From Streptomyces sp. NRRL S-646 (lineage in GTDB: Bacteria; Actinomycetota; Actinomycetes; Streptomycetales; Streptomycetaceae): DNA of 64,000 bases. The notes under the pieces are model-generated. The model searched no databases and was not told the DNA's origin. It worked only from the letters and a program-made list of their open reading frames with translations. The position numbers and the translations under genes were made by a program. The stretch lies in assembly GCF_000720765.1 (NCBI RefSeq), contig NZ_JODC01000020.1:62001-126000 (forward strand). Direction: 5' to 3'. Positions 1 through 7,607 of this stretch are shown here, in pieces (position 1 is the first letter of the stretch; every line of letters starts with the position of its first letter).

Positions 1-1
1 G

Positions 2-142
2 CCGGTCAGCCCCCAGGCCGAGGAGGTGGCCTGGCACGACTTCCTGCCGGAGGCGGAGGTGGAACGGCGGCTGACGGAATGGGAGTGGGTACCGGACGGC
101 CTGGCGGCGTACGAGAGGCTGAAGGAGGACAGGGGTGCCTGA
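2..142 (+). CDS. NUDIX hydrolase, C-terminal end (partial)
   Basis: Only the last 46 residues are present; the gene begins before the window. The frame is open from base 2 to the TGA. The tail carries E-E-V-A-W-H near its start and an EWxxVPDGLxAYERL-like segment, which I associate with the C-terminal helix of actinobacterial NUDIX hydrolases. The NUDIX box itself (GX5EX7REUXEEXGU) lies outside the window, so the family call rests on the tail only. The next gene is 118 bases downstream, and that gap holds a dispersed repeat. Confidence 0.55.
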   Translation, partial: PVSPQAEEVAWHDFLPEAEVERRLTEWEWVPDGLAAYERLKEDRGA

Positions 143-163
143 CCGGCGCCGGGCTGTGTCTTT

Positions 164-231
164 CAGCCCGTCCGGCGTTTGAGGACGAGGCCGTCCAGGC
201 CGAAAGCGGGGGCCTGGGGCGGCAGCCCCCA
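164..231 (+). repeat. Dispersed repeat family A, copy 1
   Basis: Intergenic element beginning CAGCCCGTCCGGCGTTTGAG, continuing through GACGAGGCCG and ending in a G-rich/C-rich inverted repeat (CTGGGGC...GCCCCCAG). The same element lies in reverse orientation at 27654-27718. Such elements are common between Streptomyces genes. It sits just after the NUDIX stop and could fold as a terminator-like hairpin. Confidence 0.75.
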
Positions 232-260
232 GGCCACGGGCGACAGTTAAAGTCGTCAGT

Positions 261-653
261 GTGATCGAATTCGCACGGAACGTCCGGCTCTGGTTCGCCC
301 CGGCACAGATCCGAGAAGAGGGCGGCACCCCGGACTACCGCTTCTCGCTGGCGAACGAACGCACCTTCCTGGCCTGGCTGCGCACCGCCCTCGCCCTGAT
401 CGGCGGCGGCTTCGCGGTGGACCAGTTCCTGCCGGACCTGCGCTGGGCCTGGCGCGTGGGCCTGGCGCTCGCGCTGCTCGGCGCGGGCGTGCTGTGCTCC
501 CTGCGCGCGGTCAACCACTGGATGCGCTGCGAACGGGCCATGCGCCGCGGCGAGGATCTGCCGGTCTCACGGTTCCCGGCGCTGCTGAGCGTCGTCGTGG
601 CCGTCGTGGCCGTGGCGATGGTCGTCGTCGTACTCGTCGGGTGGGAGGGATGA
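261..653 (+). CDS. DUF202 (YidH-like) membrane protein
   Basis: 130-residue membrane protein of the DUF202 family, whose members are small inner-membrane proteins of unknown function. The family signature RFSLANERTFLAWLRTALAL occupies roughly residues 27-46, followed by hydrophobic segments near 42-58, 64-82 and 106-126. The GTG start at 261 is preceded only by a weak ribosome site. Its stop overlaps the start of a second DUF202 gene (ATGA), so the two are translationally coupled and may form a hetero-oligomer. That pairing is typical of the family; the function is unknown. Confidence 0.85.
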   Translation: MIEFARNVRLWFAPAQIREEGGTPDYRFSLANERTFLAWLRTALALIGGGFAVDQFLPDLRWAWRVGLALALLGAGVLCSLRAVNHWMRCERAMRRGEDLPVSRFPALLSVVVAVVAVAMVVVVLVGWEG

Positions 654-973
654 ACGCCGACACGGGCCAGGAGCGCGACCCCGGGCTTCAGCCGGAGCGG
701 ACCCGGCTGGCCTGGCGGCGTACGACGCTGGCGAGCACCGTGGCCGCCGTCCTCGCCACGAAGACCGCGCTGCACGGCAGCGTCTCCGCGGTCGGGATCA
801 TCGCATGCGCCCTGTGCTGCGCCCTCTGGCTGAGCTTCCTCCTGGTCGCCCACCGCCGCATCAGCGCGCTGGCGTCCTCCGACAGCCCACTGGCACTCGC
901 TCCCCGGCACGCCACCGCGGCGGCTCTGTGCACGGTGGCCCTGGCCGCGTGCGGGGCGGCACTGGTCCTCTGA
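650..973 (+). CDS. DUF202 membrane protein, second of pair
   Basis: 107-residue DUF202-type protein starting at the ATG that overlaps the upstream stop by four bases. The signature PERTRLAWRRTTLA lies at about residues 14-27, followed by three hydrophobic segments. A longer frame opens upstream, but it lies inside the first DUF202 gene and lacks a ribosome site, so I chose 650. The last codons form a short hairpin (CTGGTC-CTCT-GACCAG, 962-977) spanning the stop, possibly a weak terminator for the pair. Confidence 0.82.
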   Translation: MNADTGQERDPGLQPERTRLAWRRTTLASTVAAVLATKTALHGSVSAVGIIACALCCALWLSFLLVAHRRISALASSDSPLALAPRHATAAALCTVALAACGAALVL

Positions 974-1112
974 CCAGGGTCGCAGCCGATGGCCTTCATG
1001 GGCTCGACCCTCCGGCGTAGGCGGACGCCACGTGAGCGGAATGGTCCGATATGCACCTTTCACATGGCACCCTGTCCGACGTCATCACCCGCCATTCCCG
1101 AAGGTGAGCCCC

Positions 1113-1409
1113 ATGACCACCCTTCACCTGGAACACACCTCCCACGCCCACGCCCACGGCCCCGACTGCGGACACACACAGGTGCCGCACGGGGATCACG
1201 TCGACTACGCGCACGACGGGCATCTGCACCGCGAGCACGGCGGCCACTGGGACGAGTGCGAGCCGGACGGGCACGCACCCCACGAGGGCCACGACCACCG
1301 GCACGGCGAGGGCTGCGGGCACGAGAGCGTCCTGCACGGCGACCACGTCGACTACCTGCACGACGGCCATCGGCACGCCCCGCACGACGGCCACTGGGAC
1401 GACCACTGA
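1113..1409 (+). CDS. Histidine-rich metal-binding protein with internal duplication
   Basis: 98 residues, 27 of them histidine and three cysteine, with no signal peptide or membrane segment. The C-terminal two thirds is a duplication: a unit starting CGH, then HGDHVDYxHDGHxH and HxGHWD, occurs at about residues 19-49 and again at 68-98. Such proteins normally chelate Ni, Zn or Co as a store or chaperone. ATG 1113 follows AAGGTGAGCCCC. An in-frame upstream ATG at 1032 would add a non-His-rich N-terminus and is less likely. A strong terminator follows directly. The metal is not determinable from sequence. Confidence 0.8.
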   Translation: MTTLHLEHTSHAHAHGPDCGHTQVPHGDHVDYAHDGHLHREHGGHWDECEPDGHAPHEGHDHRHGEGCGHESVLHGDHVDYLHDGHRHAPHDGHWDDH

Positions 1410-1430
1410 AACCGGCCGGAACCGGTCGGC

Positions 1431-1465
1431 CGACAGCTCCCGCGCCACTGCGCCGGGAGCTGTCG
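1431..1465 (+). terminator. Intrinsic terminator after the His-rich gene
   Basis: Perfect 12-bp stem CGACAGCTCCCG / CGGGAGCTGTCG with an 11-base loop, 21 bases after the stop. The downstream strand reads CCTTAT, so the U tract is short, as is usual in Streptomyces. Confidence 0.85.
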
Positions 1466-1508
1466 CCTTATCGTGGCTCAGATCACGTTCGCCGCACACA
1501 CTGGACGA

Positions 1509-1527
1509 CATACCGACCGGTCGGCAT
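1509..1527 (+). promoter_or_regulatory. TetR-type operator, site A
   Basis: CATACCGACCGGTCGGCAT contains the perfect palindrome CCGACCGGTCGG (1513-1524). It lies about 40 bp before the phosphotransferase start. The 13-mer CATACCGACCGGT recurs at 11812-11824 (reverse strand) and 38626-38638. The likely regulator is the TetR encoded at 8693-9286, whose own operon carries the second copy. Confidence 0.7.
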
Positions 1528-1566
1528 CATGGTCGGGAACCGTTCTGACGCCCGTAAGGAGCACCG

Positions 1567-2715
1567 ATGAGCCCCGACCACCCGCCAGGTCTCGATCTCG
1601 ACCGGCTGCGCGGCCTGCTGGACCAGGAGCGGCCCGGCCTGGTGCACGGCCCCCTGACCGGCCGGCTGATCGAGGGCGGACGGTCGAACCTCACGTACGC
1701 GGTCACGGACGGCACCTCGAAGTGGGTCGTGCGCCGGCCCCCGCTCGGCCATGTCCTGGCCACCGCGCACGACATGAAGCGCGAGCACCGGGTGATCAGC
1801 GCACTGCACCCGACGGACGTGCCCGTGCCGCGCCCGGTGCTGCTGTGCGAGGACGAGGAAATCCTCGGGTCGCCGTTCTACGTCATGGAGTTCGTGGAGG
1901 GCACGCCGTACCGCACGGCCGACCAGCTCGCCCCGCTCGGCCCGGACCGCACCCGGGGCGCCGTGCTGTCCCTGGTGGACACGCTCGTCGAGCTGCACGC
2001 GGTGGACCCCGCCGAGGTGGGCCTCGCCGACTTCGGCCGCCCCGAGGGCTTCCTGGACCGGCAGTTGCGCCGCTGGGGCAAGCAGCTGGACGCCTCCCGC
2101 AACCGCGACCTGGCCGGCATCGACGAGCTGCACGCGTCGCTGGGCCGCCGGCTGCCTGCCTCCCCCGCACCGGCCGTGGTCCACGGCGACTACCGGCTCG
2201 ACAACGTGCTCATCGGCCCTGCGAGTGAGCCGGAGGGGCGCGCCGGTGTCGAGAGGTCGAGCGCGCGGAGGCCCGAAGGGCTGAGCACGGTCGGGCTCTC
2301 GACACCGGCACAGAGCGCCCCGGAGGCGAACGAGCCAGAAAAGGGTGCCGACAAGATCAAGGCGATCCTCGACTGGGAGATGTCCACGCTCGGCGACCCG
2401 CTCACCGACCTGGGCCTGCTGGTGATGTACAGCATGCCGCTGGGCATGCCCGACTCCCCGGTCTCCACGACCGCCGAGGCCCCCGGACACCCGGATCCGG
2501 CCGAGCTGATCGAGCGGTACGCCGCGCGCTCGGGGCGCGACGTCTCGGCCGTCTCCTGGTACACGGCGTTCGCCTGGTTCAAGCTCGCCGTGATCCTCGA
2601 GGGCATCCACTACCGCTACACGCTGGGCCAGACGGTCGGCCGCGGCTTCGACCGCATCGGTGACCTGGTGCCCGTCTTCATCGAGCACGGCCTGACCACT
2701 CTTCAGGAAGGCTGA
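1567..2715 (+). CDS. Phosphotransferase (APH/ACAD10-type kinase fold)
   Basis: 382-residue aminoglycoside-phosphotransferase-fold kinase of the type found fused or adjacent to acyl-CoA dehydrogenases (ACAD10/ACAD11 kinase domain), which phosphorylate hydroxyacyl groups. Visible are the N-lobe (GGRSNLTYAV, VVRRPP), the catalytic HGDYRLDN at residues 206-213 and the metal-binding DWE at 269-271. SD AAGGAG lies 6 bases before ATG. Six bases separate it from the acyl-CoA dehydrogenase, so they form an operon. Residues ~219-262 are a 44-residue Ala/Ser/Glu-rich insert between HGD and DWE, encoded by DNA with a 14-bp inverted repeat. It probably sits in a surface loop, so activity may be kept. Expression is probably under site A. 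Confidence 0.87.
   Translation: MSPDHPPGLDLDRLRGLLDQERPGLVHGPLTGRLIEGGRSNLTYAVTDGTSKWVVRRPPLGHVLATAHDMKREHRVISALHPTDVPVPRPVLLCEDEEILGSPFYVMEFVEGTPYRTADQLAPLGPDRTRGAVLSLVDTLVELHAVDPAEVGLADFGRPEGFLDRQLRRWGKQLDASRNRDLAGIDELHASLGRRLPASPAPAVVHGDYRLDNVLIGPASEPEGRAGVERSSARRPEGLSTVGLSTPAQSAPEANEPEKGADKIKAILDWEMSTLGDPLTDLGLLVMYSMPLGMPDSPVSTTAEAPGHPDPAELIERYAARSGRDVSAVSWYTAFAWFKLAVILEGIHYRYTLGQTVGRGFDRIGDLVPVFIEHGLTTLQEG
2242..2309 (+). repeat. In-frame inverted-repeat insertion within the kinase gene
   Basis: GCCGGTGTCGAGAG (2242-2255) and its exact complement CTCTCGACACCGGC (2296-2309) flank a 40-base centre. The outer bases also pair loosely (GGAGGGGCGC with GCGCCCC). The whole insertion spans about 2221-2352, keeps the frame and interrupts a conserved kinase loop. 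Confidence 0.75.
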
Positions 2716-2721
2716 CAGACC

Positions 2722-3939
2722 ATGGACTTCGCGTTCGACGCGCGCACGGAGGAACTGCGCGCCAAACTGCTCGCCTTCATGGACGAGTACGTCTACCCGG
2801 CCGAGGCGGTGGCGGAGGAGCAGCGCACCGCGCTCGCGTCCCCCTGGGACACCCCGGCCGTGGTCGAGGAGCTCAAGGCGGAGGCACGCAGGCAGGGCCT
2901 GTGGAACCTCTTCCTGCCGGACGCCGAGCACGGCGCCGGGCTGACCAACCTCCAGTACGCACCGCTGGCCGAGATCACCGGCCGCAGCCCGCAGTTGGCG
3001 CCGACGGCCACGAACTGCGCGGCGCCCGACACCGGCAACATGGAAGTGCTCGCGCAGTTCGGCGACGAGCAGCAGAAGAAGCAGTGGCTGGAGCCGCTGC
3101 TGGCGGGCGAGATCCGCTCGGCGTTCGCGATGACCGAGCCGGAGGTGGCCTCGTCCGACGCCACCAACATCACCACGCACATCGAGCGGGACGGCGACGA
3201 ATACGTCATCACCGGCCGCAAGTGGTACATCTCCGGGGCGATGAACCCGGACTGCAAGATCTTCATCGTGATGGGCAAGACGAACCCGGACGGCGAGGAC
3301 ATCCGCCGCCAGCAGTCCATGGTGCTGGTCCCCCGTGACACCCCGGGCGTCACCGTCAAGCGCGCCATGCAGGTCTTCGGCTACGAGGACCACTACCACG
3401 GCGGCCACGCCGAGGTGATCTTCGACCAGGCGCGCGTGCCGGTGTCCAACCTGATCGGCGAGGAGGGCGGCGGCTTCGCCATCGCCCAGGCCCGCCTCGG
3501 TCCGGGCCGTATCCACCACTGCATGCGGCTGATCGGCATGGCGGAGCGGGCCATCGAGCTGATGTGCCGGCGGGCGGTGTCCCGTACGGCCTTCGGCAAG
3601 GCGCTGGCCCAGCAGGGTGTGGTGCACAACTGGATCGCCGACGCGCGCGTGACGGTGGAGCAGCTGCGGCTGCTCGTGCTGAAGACGGCCTGGCTGATGG
3701 ACACGGTCGGCAACAGGGGCGCCCACGCGGAGATCCAGGCCATCAAGATCGCCACGCCCCGCGCGGTCGTCGACATCATCGACCGGGCGATCCAGCTGCA
3801 CGGCGCGGGCGGAGTCAGCCAGGACTTCCCGCTGGCCGAGCTGTACGCCGGAGCCCGGACCCTGATGATCGCGGACGGCCCGGACGAGGTGCACCAGCGG
3901 TCGCTGGCGCGGCGGGAGCTGAAGAAGTACCTGGTCTAG
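2722..3939 (+). CDS. Acyl-CoA dehydrogenase, ACAD10/11-like
   Basis: 405-residue FAD-dependent acyl-CoA dehydrogenase that oxidises an acyl-CoA to the enoyl-CoA. Visible are the N-terminal helical domain, the beta-domain FAD/substrate segment FAMTEPEVASSDATN (about 134-148) and W-x-I-S, the C-terminal domain with FGKALAQQG, and the terminal GPDEVHQRSLARRELKKY, typical of the ACAD10/11 branch in place of the YEGTxxIQ motif. It is coupled to the upstream kinase-fold gene, matching the two domains fused in animal ACAD10/11. That suggests a role with 4-hydroxy acids via 4-phosphoacyl-CoA (family knowledge; substrate here inferred). A strong terminator follows. Confidence 0.92.
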   Translation: MDFAFDARTEELRAKLLAFMDEYVYPAEAVAEEQRTALASPWDTPAVVEELKAEARRQGLWNLFLPDAEHGAGLTNLQYAPLAEITGRSPQLAPTATNCAAPDTGNMEVLAQFGDEQQKKQWLEPLLAGEIRSAFAMTEPEVASSDATNITTHIERDGDEYVITGRKWYISGAMNPDCKIFIVMGKTNPDGEDIRRQQSMVLVPRDTPGVTVKRAMQVFGYEDHYHGGHAEVIFDQARVPVSNLIGEEGGGFAIAQARLGPGRIHHCMRLIGMAERAIELMCRRAVSRTAFGKALAQQGVVHNWIADARVTVEQLRLLVLKTAWLMDTVGNRGAHAEIQAIKIATPRAVVDIIDRAIQLHGAGGVSQDFPLAELYAGARTLMIADGPDEVHQRSLARRELKKYLV

Positions 3940-3955
3940 CAGGACAGTCGAGCAG

Positions 3956-3995
3956 GGGCTGGGGCCCGTCACCGGAAGGCGACGGGCCCCAGCCC
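3956..3995 (+). terminator. Strong intrinsic terminator
   Basis: Perfect 15-bp stem GGGCTGGGGCCCGTC / GACGGGCCCCAGCCC, 10-base loop, followed by TTTCC. It ends the phosphotransferase-dehydrogenase operon and insulates the P450 operon. Confidence 0.9.
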
Positions 3996-4038
3996 TTTCC
4001 CGTCCCCGCTCCTGCCCGAAATCCTCACCTCCACTTTA

Positions 4039-4070
4039 ACCTGACATGCGTAAGGTGACAGCTGTAAGTT
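4039..4070 (+). promoter_or_regulatory. P450 operon promoter with overlapping operator
   Basis: Imperfect palindrome ACCTGAC-ATGC-GTAAGGT (4039-4056, one mismatch) overlaps a plausible promoter: -35 CTGACA (4041-4046), 18-base spacer, -10 TAAGTT (4065-4070). A second small palindrome ACAGCTGT lies at 4058-4065. It fits control by a TetR, most simply the one encoded at the operon's end (8020-8682). Confidence 0.5.
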
Positions 4071-4093
4071 CATCGGCGTCGAAAGGTGTGGAC

Positions 4094-4291
4094 ATGAGGA
4101 TCGACATCGACGAGGAGAAGTGCTGCGGGGCGGGCCAGTGCGTGCTGGCTGCACCCGAGGTGTTCGACCAGCGCGACGAGGACGGCATCGTCGTACTGCT
4201 GGATCCCACACCTCCGGCCGGGCAGTTCGCCGCGGTGCAGGAGGCCGCTCAGCTGTGCCCGGCCGCCGCCATCGTCGTGGCGGAGGACTGA
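4094..4291 (+). CDS. [3Fe-4S] ferredoxin, P450 partner
   Basis: 65-residue small ferredoxin of the type that delivers electrons to bacterial P450s. Cluster ligands are visible in CCGAGQCV (residues 10-17) and LCPAAAI near residue 56. The spacing and the single C-terminal CP are typical of [3Fe-4S] P450 ferredoxins. I chose ATG 4094 (SD GAAAGG upstream) over the in-frame ATG at 4046, because the latter lies inside the predicted promoter/operator and adds non-conserved residues. It is the first gene of the five-gene P450 operon. Confidence 0.9.
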   Translation: MRIDIDEEKCCGAGQCVLAAPEVFDQRDEDGIVVLLDPTPPAGQFAAVQEAAQLCPAAAIVVAED

Positions 4292-4292
4292 G

Positions 4293-5546
4293 GTGGCGGT
4301 CGGTCCGCTCCCCCGCCGTGTCGTGGTGGTGGGAGCCTCGGCCGCCGGGCTCGCGGCGGCCGAGGAACTGCGTCGGCGCGGCTTCGACGGGGAACTGACC
4401 CTGATAGGCGACGAGCCGGGCCTGCCGTACGACCGTCCCCCGCTGTCGAAGCAGCTGTTGTCGGGCCAGTGGGACGCGGACCGGCTCCTGCTGCGGCCTC
4501 GGGAGCGGTGGGACGACCTCCGTGTCGTGCACCGGCCGGGCACGGCGGCGGTGGGCCTGGACACGGGGGCGAGAACGGTACGGCTGGCCGACGGCGGGAC
4601 CTGTGCGTACGACGCCCTCGTCATCGCCACCGGCGCCCGGGCCGTGCACCCGCCGGCCCTGGGAGCCGGGCTGTCCGGTGTGCAGGTACTGCGGGATCTG
4701 CGGGATGCCCTGGAGCTCAAGGAGGCGCTGACGCGCGGTGGCCGACTGGTCGTGGTCGGTGCCGGGTTCCTCGGTGCGGAGGCGGCCGCGGTCGCGCGGG
4801 GCATGGGCGTTCCCGTGACGATGATCGACCCGCTGCCGCTGCCCATGGTGGGCGTTCTCGGCGCGGAGGTGGCCGGGCTGCTCGCCGCACGACACCGGGT
4901 GAACGGCGTGGACCTGCGCTGCGGCAACGGCGTCAGCGCGGTCCTGGCCGAGGGCGGCCGGGCAACAGGCGTGGTCCTGGACGACGGCAGCCGGGTCGAG
5001 GCGGCCACCGTGCTGGTCGCCGTCGGCGCCCGGCCGGCGGTGGACTGGCTCGACGGCTCCGGCGTACCGCTCGGCAGCCGTGAACGGCACGGCGTCGAGG
5101 GCGTGTTGTGCGACCCGCGCGGCGAGGCCGCCGACGGCGTGTGGGCCGCGGGCGACGTGGCCGCCTGGCAGAACCCGTCCTACGGCCGCCCGGTACGGAC
5201 CGAGCACCGGCTCTCCGCAACCGAGCAGGGCCGGGCGGTCGGCGCGGCGATCCTCGGCCAGGAGGCGCCGCCGGCCGGGCCGGCGTACTTCTGGTCCGAC
5301 CAGTACGACCTCAAGCTGCAGTCGTACGGCCGCACGGGCGGCGCCCTGGCCTTCGCGGTCGTCGAAGGCTCCCTGACCGAGGGCCGGTTCGTCGGTGTCT
5401 ACGGGCCGCCCGGCACCGCGGGCCGCCCGAAGCGGGTCGAGGGCGTCATCGCAAACGGCATGGCCCGCGCTCTGCGCGACTGGCGGCAGGCCGTGCTCGC
5501 CGGTGCGCCGCTGCCCGCGCAGGACCTCACCATCTCACCCCACTGA
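4293..5546 (+). CDS. NAD(P)H:ferredoxin reductase (FAD)
   Basis: 417-residue FAD-dependent oxidoreductase of the putidaredoxin-reductase type. The first Rossmann motif VVVGASAAGLAAAEEL is at about residues 11-26, the ATGARxxxP motif near 112, the second Rossmann motif VVVGAGFLGAEAA near 151-163, and the FAD-closing GVWAAGDVA near 285. It passes NAD(P)H electrons to the upstream ferredoxin. GTG start; one base separates it from the ferredoxin stop. With the ferredoxin and P450 it makes a complete class I P450 system. Confidence 0.93.
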   Translation: MAVGPLPRRVVVVGASAAGLAAAEELRRRGFDGELTLIGDEPGLPYDRPPLSKQLLSGQWDADRLLLRPRERWDDLRVVHRPGTAAVGLDTGARTVRLADGGTCAYDALVIATGARAVHPPALGAGLSGVQVLRDLRDALELKEALTRGGRLVVVGAGFLGAEAAAVARGMGVPVTMIDPLPLPMVGVLGAEVAGLLAARHRVNGVDLRCGNGVSAVLAEGGRATGVVLDDGSRVEAATVLVAVGARPAVDWLDGSGVPLGSRERHGVEGVLCDPRGEAADGVWAAGDVAAWQNPSYGRPVRTEHRLSATEQGRAVGAAILGQEAPPAGPAYFWSDQYDLKLQSYGRTGGALAFAVVEGSLTEGRFVGVYGPPGTAGRPKRVEGVIANGMARALRDWRQAVLAGAPLPAQDLTISPH

Positions 5547-5559
5547 GCGAGGAGTTCGT

Positions 5560-6780
5560 ATGACATCCCCTGCCGGCACCACGTCCGACGCCCAGGAATC
5601 CCCCTTCTTCCCGGCGCCGCGCACCTGCCCCTTCGGCGCTCCCCCGCGATACACCGAGTTCCGCGAGGCCGGCGGACTGCACAAGGTCACCATCTGGGAC
5701 GGCTCCCGGCACTGGCTGGCCACCCGGCACGAGGACATCAGGGCCGTGCTGGGCAGCCCCCACTTCTCGGCCGACGTCCGCACCCCCGGCTTCCCGCTGG
5801 TGCACTCCAACCAGCGCGAGCACGAGGGCGGCCTGTTCCTGCGGCTGGACGACCCCGAGCACGCCCGACTGCGGCAGCTGCTCACCCGCGAGTTCAGTGT
5901 CCGGCGCACCCGGGGGATGAGCGACCAACTCCTCTCGGTCACGGACGAGTTGATCGACGCCATGCTAGCCAAGGACGGACCGGTCGACTTCATCAGGGAC
6001 TTTGCGCTCCCCCTGCCGTCACGGGCGATCTGCGTCATCCTCGGCGTGCCCTACGAGGACCACGAGATGTTCCAGCGGCACGCAGACGCGGGCACCGACC
6101 TGGGCATCTCCCACGAGGAGCGCGCCCGGGCCCAGGCGGAGGCGTTCGCCTACTACACCGCCCTCGTCGAGCGGAAGCGACGCGAGCCGGGCGAGGACAT
6201 GGTGAGCCGGCTGATCGCCGAGGCCACCGGGCCTGAGGGCTTCACACTCGAACAGCTTCCGGTCCTGGTGGGCATCCTGGTCGGCGCGGGTCACGAGACC
6301 ACCGCGAACATGCTGGGCCTCGGCCTCACCGCCCTGCTCCACAACCCGGGACAGCGCGAACTGCTCGCTTCCCGCCCGGAGTTGGCGCTCGACGCGGCCG
6401 AGGAGATGCTGCGCTACTGGGGAATCGTCTCCACGGACCCGCGCCGCGTCGCGCTCGAAGACGTCGAGATCGGCGGCCAGTTGATCCGCAAGGGCGAGGG
6501 CGTCATCGTCTCGCTGGTCGCCGGCAACCGGGATCCGCGCGCCTTCGGTCCGGACGCGGACGAGGTGGACATCACCCGCAGGGCCCGCTCACACGTGGCG
6601 TTCGGCTTCGGCTCCCACCAGTGCCTGGGCCAGAATCTCGCCCGGGTCGAGATGCAGGTCGCCTGGCCCCGCCTCCTTGAACGCATCCCCGGCCTGCGCC
6701 TGGCCGTGCCCGTCGAGGAGCTGGAGTTCAAGACGAACTCCATCGTGTACGGGCTCAAGTCCCTGCCGGTGACCTGGTGA
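5560..6780 (+). CDS. Cytochrome P450 (CYP105-like)
   Basis: 406-residue soluble bacterial P450. The I-helix oxygen-activation motif GAGHETT is at 242-248, the K-helix ExxR at E282-R285, and the haem loop FGFGSHQCLG at 348-357 with proximal Cys355. The haem loop and QNLARVEMQ resemble the CYP105 group, but the subfamily cannot be set by eye. ATG 5560 follows GAGCGAGGAG. It lies between its reductase and an SDR whose start overlaps its stop, so the SDR may oxidise the alcohol the P450 makes. The substrate is unknown; there is no biosynthetic scaffold gene nearby. Confidence 0.95.
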   Translation: MTSPAGTTSDAQESPFFPAPRTCPFGAPPRYTEFREAGGLHKVTIWDGSRHWLATRHEDIRAVLGSPHFSADVRTPGFPLVHSNQREHEGGLFLRLDDPEHARLRQLLTREFSVRRTRGMSDQLLSVTDELIDAMLAKDGPVDFIRDFALPLPSRAICVILGVPYEDHEMFQRHADAGTDLGISHEERARAQAEAFAYYTALVERKRREPGEDMVSRLIAEATGPEGFTLEQLPVLVGILVGAGHETTANMLGLGLTALLHNPGQRELLASRPELALDAAEEMLRYWGIVSTDPRRVALEDVEIGGQLIRKGEGVIVSLVAGNRDPRAFGPDADEVDITRRARSHVAFGFGSHQCLGQNLARVEMQVAWPRLLERIPGLRLAVPVEELEFKTNSIVYGLKSLPVTW

Positions 6781-7607
6781 GCGGCGACGCGCCCCGCGCC
6801 GGCGGACACCTCGACGGTCACGGTGAACGGCTGAGCAGCCGCACCGCCCTGGTCACCGGAGCGGGCAGCGCGGGCGACCTGCCGGGCACCGGCGCCGCGA
6901 CGGCACTGCTGTTCGCGGCCCAGGGAGCCACGGTCGGCGTCCTCGACGCCGACGCCGGGCGGGCCGAGCACACGCGCGCGCTCGTCGAGAAGGACGGCGG
7001 CCGGGCGATCGCGCTCACCGCCGACCTCACCGACGAGGACGCGGTACGCAAGGCCGTGGACCGGCTCGCGGAACACACGGGCCGGTTGGACGCGGTCGTC
7101 AACAACGCCGGTGTCAGCGGCGACGACGGCACCCGTGCGGGCTGGGACCGCGTGTTCGCCGTGAACGTCACCGGCGCGATGCTCGTGGCACGGGCCGCGC
7201 ACCCGCATCTGGTGCGCGCCGGCGGCACGGTCGTCAACGTGTCGTCCGTCGCCGCCCTGCGCGGCTTCGGCAGTGGGGCGTACGGGGCGAGCAAGGGCGC
7301 CCTCCAGTCGCTGACGACCGACCTCGCCTATGCCTGGGGGCCGGACGGCGTCCGCGTCAACTGCCTGGTCCCGGGTCATCTGTACACGCCGATGGGCGAT
7401 CACGGCGGCGACGAGGGCCGGGAGCTGCGGCGCCGGGCCAACCTGCTCGGCACCGAGGGCACCGCCTGGGACCTGGCGTGGGCGGCACTGTTCCTCGCCG
7501 GTCCCGAGTCACGCTGGATCACGGGCGCGATCCTGCCCGTCGACGCGGGCACCACCACCGCGACCGTACTGGCCATGCTGCCCCGGATCACCGGAGGGTC
7601 CCGATGA
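6777..7607 (+). CDS. Short-chain dehydrogenase/reductase
   Basis: 276-residue NAD(P)-dependent SDR. The nucleotide-binding loop is unusually long, TGAGSAGDLPGTGAA (about 27-41), rather than TGxxxGxG; this extended form occurs in some SDRs. NNAG is near 105, the catalytic Ser in NVSSVAA, and YGASK (Tyr/Lys) near 168. GTG start overlaps the P450 stop (GTGA) and its own stop overlaps the next start (ATGA), so P450, SDR and CMD are tightly coupled. Inferred role: oxidation of the hydroxyl made by the P450. Confidence 0.9.
   Translation: MSGDAPRAGGHLDGHGERLSSRTALVTGAGSAGDLPGTGAATALLFAAQGATVGVLDADAGRAEHTRALVEKDGGRAIALTADLTDEDAVRKAVDRLAEHTGRLDAVVNNAGVSGDDGTRAGWDRVFAVNVTGAMLVARAAHPHLVRAGGTVVNVSSVAALRGFGSGAYGASKGALQSLTTDLAYAWGPDGVRVNCLVPGHLYTPMGDHGGDEGRELRRRANLLGTEGTAWDLAWAALFLAGPESRWITGAILPVDAGTTTATVLAMLPRITGGSR

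Noticed and set aside
494..649. N-terminal extension of the second DUF202 gene
   Set aside because: It lies inside the first DUF202 gene, whose frame carries the family signature; the ATGA overlap at 650 is the natural start.
1032..1112. Zur or Nur box before the His-rich gene
   Set aside because: The region has only a partial ATG...CAT symmetry and no match to TGaaAATGATTTTCA-like or Nur spacing, so metal-specific regulation is not claimed.
1483..3972. 829-codon minus-strand open frame opposite phosphotransferase and acyl-CoA dehydrogenase
   Set aside because: Same antisense artefact; both plus-strand genes have textbook motifs and a shared operator and terminator.
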